Origin: Desulfobacteraceae bacterium
GTDB lineage: Bacteria; Desulfobacterota; Desulfobacteria; Desulfobacterales; Desulfosalsimonadaceae
Length of the DNA stretch: 38,516 nt
NCBI GenBank assembly: GCA_021737225.1
Contig: JAIPEJ010000005.1
Location: forward strand, 1 to 38,516
Direction: 5' to 3'
Shown: piece by piece, positions 6,750 through 14,811 of the stretch
Layout: every line of letters begins with the position of its first letter
Numbering within the stretch: the first letter of the stretch is position 1
Made by a program: the position numbers and the translations under genes
Notes under the pieces: model-generated
The model's input: the letters and a program-made list of their open reading frames with translations, nothing else
Database searches by the model: none
Told to the model about the DNA's origin: nothing

Positions 6750-8953
6750 ATGGATACTGCGGAAACGTCCGGATCCAACCGGCTGATTCACGAAAAAAGC
6801 CCCTATTTGCGCCAGCACGCCGACAATCCCGTGGACTGGTTTGCATGGGGGGAGGCGGCCTTTGACAAGGCCGCAAAAGAAAACAAGCCGATGCTGGTTT
6901 CCATTGGCTATGCCACGTGCCACTGGTGCCATGTCATGGCCGAAGAGTCGTTCTCAGACCCGGAAACCGCCCGGGTCATGAACGAAAACCTGGTCAATGT
7001 GAAGATCGACCGGGAGGAACGCCCGGATCTGGACCAGATTTACATCACCGCGGTTTCCGCACTGACCGGATCTGCCGGATGGCCCTTAAATGTGTTTTTG
7101 ACCCCGGAGGGCAAACCCTTTTACGGAGGGACCTATTTCCCGCCCCGGCAGCGCGGGGGCATGCCTTCGTGGACCGAAGTGGTCCGGGCGATCGGCCGCG
7201 CATGGCAGGATCCGGAAGAACGGAAAAAACTCCTGGATTCAGCGGGCAACGTCACCGCCGTACTCAAGCAGCACCTCCACGATGCACAAGACGGAACCGC
7301 TGAACCGGGCCTGGATGAAACCACGCTGGAAAAGGCCCTGGATGGGTTTTCCGGCAGTTATGACCCGGTACGCGGCGGAATCGGAAAGGCGCCGAAGTTT
7401 CCCATGCCTCCGGTACTGCGGTTTCTGCTTTTTTATTCCCGGTACAGCCGATATCGATCCGGGCAAACGGAAAAAGGGCGCAAAGCCCTGGACATGGCCC
7501 TGCACACCTTGCGGGAAATGGCCAAAGGCGGTATTTTCGATCATATCGGCGGGGGCTTTCACCGGTATTCCACGGATGATAACTGGCACGTGCCCCATTT
7601 CGAGAAGATGCTTTATGATAATGCCCAGTTGATCGAAGTTTACCTGGAAGCCTTCGAGATCACCGGCGAAGAGAGCTTTGCGCGCACTGCCAGGCAATGT
7701 CTGGAATATGTGCGAAGGGACATGACCCATCCCAGGGGGGATTCTACTCGGCCGAGGATGCAGACAGCCGGGTGCTGGATCTGGCCGGCCCGGAAGATGC
7801 GGGGCAAAGCGAAAGCAAGGCCGAAGGCGCGTTCTACGTATGGCGCAAGGCCGAGCTCGAGCACGTACTGGATGCCCGGGCCGCGGAGATGATGGCTTAC
7901 CACTACGGCGTTAAGGCACAGGGCAATGCCGAAACCGATCCCTTTGGCGAGTTTGCGGGCAAAAACATCCTGTTTGAAGCCCGCAGCATTGAAGACACTG
8001 CCCGTTACTTCGGGCAGAGCCCTGAAGAAACGGTATTCGCGCTCCAGTCCGCCCGGGAAAGACTGCTTGAAGCCAGAAATCAGCGCCCGCGGCCGCATCT
8101 TGATGACAAGATTCTTACCGAGTGGAACGCGCTGATGATTTCGGCCCTGGCCCGGGCCGGCCGGGTGCTGGAAGATCGGACATATACGGCTGAAGCTGAA
8201 AAGGGGATTGATTTTATCCGGCAGCACCTGTTTTCCGAAGACGGGCCCCTGTATCGGCGCTGGCGGGAAGGCCAGCGGGCCATACAGGCAATGGCCGGGG
8301 ATTTCGCTTTTCTGGTTCAGGCCCTGCTAGATACCTATGACGCCTCCCTGGCTCCGGGATATCTCAAAGAGGCAATAGACCTTGGCGGGCAGATGCTGGA
8401 TCAGTTTTACGATCCGGATCACGGCGGGTTTTTCATGACCGCCGCGGACCAGGATCGGTTTCTGCTGCTGCGGTCCCGGGATTTTACCGACGGGGTCGTG
8501 CCCGCGGCCGGTTCCGTAGCTGCCCTGAACTGCCTTCGTCTGTATCGGCTGACCGGCCGGGACCGATTTTATGATGCGGCCCGACGCACGTTTGACGCGG
8601 CCGCCGCCCGGATCCGGAAGAATCCGGCAATGGCACCGCAATTGCTGGTTGCCCTGGGAAGCGATTTGCTGGGATCGGCGGAAGTCGTTATTATTGGCCG
8701 CAGGGGGGAACAAGACACACAGTCCCTGCTGCGCCGGGTGCGGAAATATCCCCGGGAAGCGGTCCAGGCGGTCGTTGTGGAAAACGCGTCAGACCGGCTG
8801 CAACTGGCCGAACTTATGCCGCACGTGGAGGGAATGAAGGGCTTTGATCAGGGTGCGGCGGCATATGTGTGCTTTAATCGGGCCTGCCGGGATGCGGTGG
8901 GTGATGCCGACGCGCTGGACAAGCTGATGCGGGAAGCCATGAATACACAATGA
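6750..8953 (+). pseudogene. YyaL/DUF255 thioredoxin-domain protein, interrupted by a -1 frameshift
   Basis: Reading 6750-7739 then shifting frame gives a protein of about 734 residues that matches the thioredoxin-domain plus six-hairpin-glycosidase-like family (YyaL, human SPATA20). The N-terminal part holds [19 protein letters not shown] and the redox motif [14 protein letters not shown] (C57, C60). The frame breaks at the G-run 7735-7740: after MTHP the 0 frame runs into unrelated sequence and stops at 7892, whereas the -1 frame continues with the family signature [11 protein letters not shown] and runs intact to 8953. One extra G would restore the gene. Because both halves are otherwise well conserved, a homopolymer sequencing error or a very recent mutation is more likely than old decay; programmed slippage is a weaker possibility. 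Start chosen for AGGGGG upstream of the ATG. Confidence 0.85.
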
Positions 8954-8999
8954 CACCCGGATATGTGAAAATGATACGCAAACAAAGGAGGAATTCATT

Positions 9000-9203
9000 A
9001 TGGCAGAACAATATCGTATACAGGCAAGATGTCCCCAGTGCGGCTGCAGTGCGGTCATGCACCTGAGTCCCGAGGAGATTCAGGAACGCTTCGGCAACGT
9101 GCCCAATGCGGAACTGGAATGCTCCGAATGCATGGCCAAGTACGAGGTGGCCATGAAAGACGCTTGCCCGGAATGGGATAAGGCATGCCGGCAGATGAAG
9201 TAG
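9000..9203 (+). CDS. Small zinc-ribbon-like protein (67 aa)
   Basis: A 67-residue protein with CPQCGC (C11, C14, C16) and CSEC (C41, C44), plus C56 and C63, which fits a small zinc-ribbon with two CxxC knuckles. A strong AAAGGAGG site precedes the ATG. It starts 46 bp after the thioredoxin-domain gene, probably in the same transcript. It has no signal peptide. I do not recognise a named family; a role in metal binding or as a regulator partner is only inference. Confidence 0.75.
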   Translation: MAEQYRIQARCPQCGCSAVMHLSPEEIQERFGNVPNAELECSECMAKYEVAMKDACPEWDKACRQMK

Positions 9204-9332
9204 CGGCACCGTATCTCACAAAGGGATCCCGGCATCCGCGTATATTTTGCATTGCATGAATTCGATGTTATGTTGTTCCGTAAACCGGGGTATAAATTAA
9301 AAATGACCCATCTCGCACGGGGGAAGATCACA

Positions 9333-9965
9333 ATGGATTTCAGGCAAGTCGTGGAAAACCGGCGCTCGGTGAATTTTTTCGATCCGGACAAAGATGTTTC
9401 CGATGACCTGCTTCGGCAGATCATCGATATCGCAGCCCTGGCTCCGTCAAGTTTTAACCTGCAGCCCTGGAGTCTTGTGGTACTGCGCGGGCAGGAGGAA
9501 AAGATGCGGCTGCAAAAGCATGCATGGGGTCAGGCCAAGGTGAGTGAAGCACCTGTGACGCTGATCGTGCTGGCTGACATGAAAGGCTGGGAGCCGGGAC
9601 ACCATTTTGTGGAGAAAAACTTTGACTCCATGGTGGAAATCGGTATGTTTCCAGAAGACCGGCGCGATTGGTTCCACGATGCGTGCAGCAATCTTTACGG
9701 CGCCAGCCAGGCCCGGCAGGCGGCATTTGCGTGTAAAAACGCCGGCTTTTTTGCCATGAATCTGATGCTTGCAGCCAGGGACCTGGGTGTGGATACCCAT
9801 CCCATGGACGGTTTTGATATTGCCGGCGTGCAAGAGGAGTTCCGGATTCCGGAAAATTACTGGATTCCCATGTTGATTGCCATGGGGCATTTCCGGTCTG
9901 ATAAGACGCTGCTGCCGCCCAAGTGGCGAAAATCATTTGAGGAAATCCTTGTTCGGTTTGATTAG
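9333..9965 (+). CDS. Nitroreductase family protein
   Basis: An FMN-dependent nitroreductase-fold oxidoreductase (NAD(P)H-dependent, cytoplasmic). The N-terminus VENRRSVNFFDPDKDVSD matches the conserved RRSVRxF start of the family; LAPSSFNLQPWSLVVL is the FMN-contacting Ser/Asn/Pro-Trp loop, and the C-terminal IPMLIAMGHF strand is also typical. The reading frame is open from 9252, but a TATAAA box at 9291-9296 would place transcription start near 9303, and the family begins at MDFRQVVENRRS, so I chose 9333 (210 aa; GGGGGAAG upstream). Natural substrate cannot be told from sequence. Confidence 0.9.
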   Translation: MDFRQVVENRRSVNFFDPDKDVSDDLLRQIIDIAALAPSSFNLQPWSLVVLRGQEEKMRLQKHAWGQAKVSEAPVTLIVLADMKGWEPGHHFVEKNFDSMVEIGMFPEDRRDWFHDACSNLYGASQARQAAFACKNAGFFAMNLMLAARDLGVDTHPMDGFDIAGVQEEFRIPENYWIPMLIAMGHFRSDKTLLPPKWRKSFEEILVRFD

Positions 9966-10115
9966 CAGAGCCGGCCTGAATCCGGCACGCGTCCCGGGTG
10001 GGAGAGGGTAGGGGCGAACTTGTGTGGTCGCCCTTTTCCAGTGCAAGACCGTTGATGTTTAACTGGTTTTGCAAATATTCGTATATGCTGGCGTATAAAT
10101 GCAAAGGAGGAAAAT

Positions 10116-10376
10116 ATGGCGGATGAACCGGATGTGAAAGTATATGCGCTGAGCACTTGCGGCCATTGCAAGAACGCCAAGAAACTGCTTGATGAATGCG
10201 ACGTTTCCTATGACGCTGTGGAAGTCGACCTGCTCAGCGGGGACCAGCGGCAGGCCATCCTGGAGGAGGTCAAGGAATTAAATCCCAGGTGCTCGTTTCC
10301 CACGATCCGGATCGGAGAAAAGGTGATCGTGGGCTATAAGGAAGACGAAATCAAGGAGGCGCTGGGAATCTCATGA
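10116..10376 (+). CDS. Glutaredoxin-like thiol-disulfide protein
   Basis: An 86-residue glutaredoxin/NrdH-type protein. The redox site is CGHC (C15, C18) in STCGHCKNAKKLL, with the cis-proline in SFPTIRIG and the YKEDEIKEALG end typical of glutaredoxins. The RBS AAAGGAGG is strong. Its stop overlaps the start of the downstream FTR-like gene by 4 bp (ATGA), a sign that the two proteins work as a reductase/redoxin pair, with the FTR-like protein passing ferredoxin electrons to this thiol protein. Confidence 0.92.
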   Translation: MADEPDVKVYALSTCGHCKNAKKLLDECDVSYDAVEVDLLSGDQRQAILEEVKELNPRCSFPTIRIGEKVIVGYKEDEIKEALGIS

Positions 10377-10702
10377 ATGTCGAAGATCTCTATGAAAAGC
10401 TCAGAAACATCCAGGAGCCCAGGGGCTATTATTTCAACAAGGACAAGGATTTTGTGCATGAACTGCTAAGGGGCCTGCTGGCAAACAAGGAGCGCTACGG
10501 ATACATGGCCTGCCCCTGCCGGCTGGCTTCCGGCGACCGGGAAAATGATGCCGACATCATCTGCCCCTGTGCCTACCGGGAGCCCGATGTTCTGGAATAC
10601 GGCGCCTGTTACTGTCACCTGTATGTATCCAAAGAGTGGAATGAGGACAAAACTCCCCACGTGGCCGTGCCGGAACGCCGCCCGCCCGAGAAGATCAAGT
10701 AG
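10373..10702 (+). CDS. Ferredoxin:thioredoxin reductase catalytic-subunit-like protein
   Basis: A 109-residue FTR beta-chain homologue. The signature cysteines CPCR (C47, C49), CPC (C64, C66) and CYCH (C79, C81, H82) are all present; in the family they hold a 4Fe-4S cluster next to a redox-active disulfide and allow one-electron donors such as ferredoxin to reduce a disulfide. There is no variable (alpha) subunit, as usual for non-photosynthetic FTRs. Translationally coupled to the preceding glutaredoxin-like gene, its likely partner. Confidence 0.93.
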   Translation: MNVEDLYEKLRNIQEPRGYYFNKDKDFVHELLRGLLANKERYGYMACPCRLASGDRENDADIICPCAYREPDVLEYGACYCHLYVSKEWNEDKTPHVAVPERRPPEKIK

Positions 10703-10741
10703 GAACCGGGCCTGGATGAACCTGCTGCAGTGTTTGGGACC

Positions 10742-11596
10742 ATGAGTGATATTCAACCTGTTGAGCGACATGTCGATATCGGGGATGCGGTGGTCGGGTA
10801 CCTGGACTATGAATCCGATGGGCCGCCGTTGTTGCTGCTGCATGCAACCGGCTTTCAGCCGCGGCTCTGGCATCCGGTTGCCAGGCATCTGACAGATACC
10901 TTCCACGTGGTAGCCCCGTATTTCTGTGATCATCGGGAAGCCGATCCGGAAAACGGCGGTTTCAGTTGGAAGCAGATTGCCGAGGACGTGGCGGCTTTCT
11001 GCCAAAAACTGAATTTCCACATGCCTTACGTTGTCGGCCATTCCATGGGCGGGGCGGTGCCGGTCATTGCAGCCGGCGCCCTGGACATGCCGGTGACGCA
11101 AATGATTTTAATCGAGCCCATATTTTTGCCGGAAGGGCTTTACCAGGTCAAAATCAATGTGGCGGACCATCCCCTGGCCGCCAAGTCGATCAAGCGCAGA
11201 AATGCCTGGCGCGATACCCAAGAGGCCCGCCAATATTTGAACTCCAAGCCTCTGTTTCAGCGATGGGACCCGGAGGTCCTTGAGCTTTACATCCGTTACG
11301 GCATGGTGGCCGCGGACACGGGCGAGTTGTGCCTGGCCTGCCATCCGCGCAGGGAAGCCGCACTGTTTATGGGAAGCATGAGTTATAATCCCTGGCCGGT
11401 GATACCGAATATCACCTGTCCCGTGCTGGTGGTTGAAGGCGAGCACACGGAAAATAAGGATTTTATTGATTATCCGGCGGTTGCAAGACGTTTTCCCCAC
11501 GGGCATCATCAGGTGGTGCCGGATGCCGGACACCTGGTGCCCATGGAAAAACCCGAACAAACCGTTTCCATTATCCGGGAGTTTTTCACGACATGA
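10742..11596 (+). CDS. Alpha/beta hydrolase
   Basis: A 284-residue alpha/beta-hydrolase fold protein. The oxyanion strand is LLLLHATGF, the nucleophile elbow VGHSMGG puts the serine at S101, and the C-terminal DAGHLVPMEKPE supplies the histidine. The frame also allows a GTG start at 10730; ATG 10742 is chosen as the more usual codon, but neither has a strong ribosome-binding site. The stop overlaps the thioesterase start by 4 bp, so hydrolase, thioesterase and phosphatase are translationally coupled. Together with a thioesterase it may act on an ester or acyl compound, but the substrate is unknown. Confidence 0.88.
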   Translation: MSDIQPVERHVDIGDAVVGYLDYESDGPPLLLLHATGFQPRLWHPVARHLTDTFHVVAPYFCDHREADPENGGFSWKQIAEDVAAFCQKLNFHMPYVVGHSMGGAVPVIAAGALDMPVTQMILIEPIFLPEGLYQVKINVADHPLAAKSIKRRNAWRDTQEARQYLNSKPLFQRWDPEVLELYIRYGMVAADTGELCLACHPRREAALFMGSMSYNPWPVIPNITCPVLVVEGEHTENKDFIDYPAVARRFPHGHHQVVPDAGHLVPMEKPEQTVSIIREFFTT

Positions 11597-12120
11597 GCAA
11601 TACAAAAACATGCCGGGATGACGAACTTTCCGGCAAGCGGGTAAAAGACAGCCGGGTAGTTGTTTCCCAGGTCATGCAGCCGGAAGATGCCAACCCGGCC
11701 GGAAACGTCCACGGCGGGTCCATCATGAAGCTTATCGACAATGCCGCAGGCGTGGTCTCCATTCGTCATTCGAGATGCAACGCGGTTACCGCCTCGGTGG
11801 ACCGGCTGGACTTTCATCACCCGGCTTTTGTGGGAGATTTGCTGATTTTGTTTGCCAGCATGAACATGACCGGGACCACCTCCATGGAGATCGGGGTGCG
11901 CGCGGAGGCCGAAGACCTGATGAGCGGTGAGCGGCGGCATATCGCCTCGGCTTATTTGACCTACGTCGGCCTGGACCCGGAAATGAAACCGCGCAAAATT
12001 CCGCCCCTGATACCGGAAACCGCGGAGGAAAAACGCCGGAACCGGGAGGCACGCGCGCGGCGGGAGGCCCGGCTGGCGGAAAAGAAATCCGAAAGCGAAT
12101 CCGAAAAAGGCGCGACATGA
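11593..12120 (+). CDS. Acyl-CoA thioesterase, hotdog fold (YciA/BFIT-like)
   Basis: Hydrolyses acyl-CoA thioesters in the cytoplasm. The signature NPAGNVHGGSIMKLIDNAAG (about 34-53) carries the hotdog active-site pattern of the acyl-CoA hydrolase subfamily, with N38, H40, G41-G42 and D49, followed by DRLDFHHPAFVGD and an ASAYLTYVGLD strand. The last 40 residues are a highly charged tail rich in Arg, Lys and Glu, longer than in typical relatives and probably an exposed helix. Start and stop both overlap the neighbouring genes by 4 bp (ATGA), so it is the middle of a coupled hydrolase-thioesterase-phosphatase run. Confidence 0.92.
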   Translation: MSNTKTCRDDELSGKRVKDSRVVVSQVMQPEDANPAGNVHGGSIMKLIDNAAGVVSIRHSRCNAVTASVDRLDFHHPAFVGDLLILFASMNMTGTTSMEIGVRAEAEDLMSGERRHIASAYLTYVGLDPEMKPRKIPPLIPETAEEKRRNREARARREARLAEKKSESESEKGAT

Positions 12121-12677
12121 TGCGGGATGTGCAAGACCGGAGCCTTCCCTTCAGAAACGCCTACTGGGTGGAAGCCGGCCGGCTGATGGCAGGCGAATAC
12201 CCGCTTGCATACAATTCCGGGGCTTCGGAAACCCGCCTGAAAGCCTTGTTTGACCACGGCATCCGCCGGATTATAGATCTGACTGAGCCGGAGGAAATCC
12301 GGCGCCTCGGCCCCCGGCATCCGGGTTACGCGGAGATCGTTGATAAAACTGCGCACCAGGCCGGCGTGGAGGCGACCTACACCTCCATGCCGATACGCGA
12401 TTTTGACGCCCCGCACAGAAAGGATCTGGTCCATATTCTGGATATGATCGATACCTCCATTTCCGCCGGCAGCCCGGTGTATGTGCATTGCTGGGCCGGC
12501 ATCGGCAGGACCGGCACCGTGGTCGGGGCCTACCTGGTCCGGCATGGCCATGACCCGGATATGACCCTTCTCGAAACGATCCGGCAAATGCGTGTCCACA
12601 CGGATACAGCCCTCATGGACTCTCCACAAAGCTGGGAACAGCGCGATTTGATTCTTTCCTGGGTGGAAGGCGAATAA
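12117..12677 (+). CDS. Dual-specificity/tyrosine-type protein phosphatase
   Basis: A 186-residue cysteine phosphatase. The P-loop HCWAGIGRTGTVVG contains catalytic C125 and R131, and the general-acid aspartate is likely in IRDFDAPH (D95 or D97). Overall layout (LYAGEYP-like N-terminus, RRIIDLTEPEE, then P-loop) fits the cytosolic atypical DSP family of bacteria. Its start overlaps the thioesterase stop, making it last of the coupled set. A second phosphatase of the same type, fused to a cysteine-cluster domain, lies at 21027-22019. Substrate (phosphoprotein, phosphoinositide-like or sugar phosphate) unknown. Confidence 0.9.
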   Translation: MMRDVQDRSLPFRNAYWVEAGRLMAGEYPLAYNSGASETRLKALFDHGIRRIIDLTEPEEIRRLGPRHPGYAEIVDKTAHQAGVEATYTSMPIRDFDAPHRKDLVHILDMIDTSISAGSPVYVHCWAGIGRTGTVVGAYLVRHGHDPDMTLLETIRQMRVHTDTALMDSPQSWEQRDLILSWVEGE

Positions 12678-12716
12678 GGCGGCTGAACCGGTCTTCCGGA
12701 TGCCCGAGAAAAGCCC

Positions 12717-12746
12717 TTGCATCCCCGGTAGGAAGTCTTCTATACT
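12717..12746 (+). promoter_or_regulatory. Sigma70-type promoter candidate for the CoA-disulfide reductase gene
   Basis: TTGCAT (12717-12722) and TATACT (12741-12746) are 18 bp apart, about 73 bp upstream of the gene start at 12819, and lie in the only sizeable gap (141 bp) between the phosphatase and this gene. Based on box match only. Confidence 0.45.
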
Positions 12747-12818
12747 GTTTCATTCTAAGCTTATGCGCAATTCAGGTTTGTATACGGAATTACTTTCAAG
12801 CAGAATAAGGGGGTTTAC

Positions 12819-14522
12819 ATGAGTCAACGCGTGGTGGTTATCGGTGCGGTTGCAGCCGGTTCCAAGGCTGCGTGCAGGTTCAAGCGCCTGCGCCAGGATG
12901 CAGAGGTGCTGCTCATTGACGAGGATGAATACATTTCCTACGGCGGCTGCGGCATTCCTTATTATATTTCCGGAGATGTCAGCGACGAAAAGGAGCTGCG
13001 TTCCACGAGCTTTCACATGGTTCGAGACGAGCAGTTTTTCCGACAGGACAAGGGCGTGGAAGCCATGCCCGGCACCCGGGCCCTGTCCATTGACCGGAAA
13101 AACAAGACCGTGCGGATTCAAAAGCGCGACGGCGGTCAAACCGATCTTTCCTATGACAAGCTCATGCTCGCCACCGGGGCCCGGGCCAAGAAACTGCCCA
13201 TTGCCGGCATGGACCTGGACAATGTATTCAGCGTGGCCAGTCTGCAGCAGGCCATGGCCATCAAGGAGCAGATCACAACCGGGCAGATTGAAAAGGCGGT
13301 GATCATCGGCGCGGGGTTTATCGGCCTGGAGATGGCAGAAGCCCTGTCAGACATGTGGGAAATCGAAACTGCCGTGGTGGAGTACTGCGATCAGATCATG
13401 CCCGGCTTTGTCAGCAAAAAACTCTCGCAGATGGCACAGCACCGGATGGAGGAAAACGGGGTCACCTTCTACCTGGGCGAATCCGTGGAAGCCATAGAAG
13501 GGGAGGGCGCGGTCTCGGCGGTGAAAACCGGCAAGCGCACCCTGGAGGCCGACCTTGTGATTTCGGCTGTAGGCATTGCGCCCAACGGGGATCTGGCCGA
13601 GGCCGCGGGCCTGGACGTGGCGCCCGGCGGTTTTATCGTGGTCAATGACCGGATGCAGACCTCGGACCCGGACATTTATGCGGGCGGCGACTGCATTCAG
13701 GTGACCAACCTGGTAACCGGAAAACCGGGATATTATCCGCTGGGCTCACTTGCCAACCGCCAGGGCCGGGTGATCGGCACGAACATGGCAGGCGGAAATG
13801 CTCGGTTTAAGGGAGCTGTGGGCAGTTTTGCGGTCAAGCTCTTTGACGGCGCTTTGGCCGGCGCGGGTCTGACCCCGGAGACAGCGGCGCGCCAGGGTTA
13901 TGATGCGGTGGGCATCCAGGCGGGCCAGTTTGACCGGGCCCATTTTTACCCGGAAAAAGAAATCATTTTCCTGGAGTTGGTGGTGGATCGCCAGTCCCGC
14001 AGGGTCCTGGGCATCCAGGGGTTCGGCGGCGAGGCCAGCGGCATGTATGCCCGGGTCAATGCCGTGGCCACAACCCTGCAATATCAACCCTCGGTTGCTG
14101 ATATCAGCAACCTGGAACTGGCCTATTCCCCGCCTTTTGCCTCTGCCATGGATATCGTCAACGCAGTGGCCAATGCAGCGGAAAACTATCTGGACGGCAG
14201 TTACCAGCCCGCGCACCTGGAGGATTTTCTCGAGTGCTGGAACAATCGTGACTGCGGAGAGTTCTTTTTCCTGGACTGCCGTGCCGAAGCAGACGCCAAA
14301 CCGTTTGAGGAAAAATACCCGGATGTGTGGAAAAGCATCCCCCATGATCAGCTCCAGGCCCGGATAAACGAGGTGCCCAGGGACAAAAAGCTCGTCCTGG
14401 TCTGCAATACCGGAGTGCGGTCTTACGAGGCGCAGATCAACCTGGCCGCAGAAGGGATTACGCAGACCCACAGCGTGGAATCCGGGATTGCCGGGCTGAA
14501 GGAATGCGGCATGCGGTTTTAA
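12819..14522 (+). CDS. CoA-disulfide reductase / NADH-dependent persulfide reductase with rhodanese domain
   Basis: A 567-residue FAD- and NAD(P)H-dependent oxidoreductase. Residues 1-450 are the pyridine nucleotide-disulfide reductase fold: FAD loop GAVAAGSKAA (9-18), the single active-site cysteine C44 in YGGCGIPYYISG, the NAD loop IIGAGFIGLEMAEAL and the FAD-binding IYAGGDC. The C-terminal 110 residues are a rhodanese domain with sulfur-carrying C529 in VCNTGVRS. This architecture is known from NADH-dependent persulfide/polysulfide reductases (Npsr type) and CoA-disulfide reductases, which use CoA persulfide or polysulfide, fitting a sulfur-rich anaerobe. GGGGG lies 7 bp before the ATG. 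Probably monocistronic. Confidence 0.93.
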   Translation: MSQRVVVIGAVAAGSKAACRFKRLRQDAEVLLIDEDEYISYGGCGIPYYISGDVSDEKELRSTSFHMVRDEQFFRQDKGVEAMPGTRALSIDRKNKTVRIQKRDGGQTDLSYDKLMLATGARAKKLPIAGMDLDNVFSVASLQQAMAIKEQITTGQIEKAVIIGAGFIGLEMAEALSDMWEIETAVVEYCDQIMPGFVSKKLSQMAQHRMEENGVTFYLGESVEAIEGEGAVSAVKTGKRTLEADLVISAVGIAPNGDLAEAAGLDVAPGGFIVVNDRMQTSDPDIYAGGDCIQVTNLVTGKPGYYPLGSLANRQGRVIGTNMAGGNARFKGAVGSFAVKLFDGALAGAGLTPETAARQGYDAVGIQAGQFDRAHFYPEKEIIFLELVVDRQSRRVLGIQGFGGEASGMYARVNAVATTLQYQPSVADISNLELAYSPPFASAMDIVNAVANAAENYLDGSYQPAHLEDFLECWNNRDCGEFFFLDCRAEADAKPFEEKYPDVWKSIPHDQLQARINEVPRDKKLVLVCNTGVRSYEAQINLAAEGITQTHSVESGIAGLKECGMRF

Positions 14523-14653
14523 TCCAATTTTTTGACATGGCCGGGTAGCGGGATTAATTATTTAGGTTATACGAATCACCCGTTTTTTCGTATTTTGATA
14601 TTCGGATTTCCGGTTTTTCAGGATTGATGGTTTCGTAAAAAGTAAGTTTTTAG

Positions 14654-14776
14654 ATGGCGGCGTAAAAAGTTCAAGATCAAGGCTTGCGCGATTCCGAAGA
14701 ATGCAGCGTACTTATCCGTACGTGAAATTCTGAGGAATCGCGCGTAACGCAGATATTGGACTTTTTACGGTGCCAT
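14654..14776. repeat. 123-bp imperfect palindrome (MITE/REP-like)
   Basis: Two arms of about 58 bp, roughly three-quarters identical as inverted copies, run from ATGGCGGCGTAAAAAGTTC to GGACTTTTTACGGTGCCAT around a centre CGTAC-ttatcc-GTACG (14707-14722). Both arms contain GCGCGATTCC. The outer TCGTAAAAAGT also recurs at 14632. An AT-rich block at about 14590-14618 (ATATTCGGATTTCCGG) resembles the repeats at 361 and 3815. The palindrome ends 35 bp before the RND gene, so it lies in that gene's leader. No gene is seen in 14523-14811. Confidence 0.85.
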
Positions 14777-14811
14777 CAGGATTATAACTGCAGAAAGCGC
14801 AAAGGGGAGTC

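Noticed and set aside
7697-7760. Two separate genes rather than one frameshifted gene at the thioredoxin-domain locus
   Set aside because: The second half has no ribosome-binding site at its first ATG/GTG, and the family sequence continues directly across the G-run in the shifted frame.
10069-10099. TTGCAA-19-TATAAA as a promoter for the glutaredoxin gene
   Set aside because: The transcription start would fall on or after the ribosome-binding site at 10103-10110, and spacing is too long.
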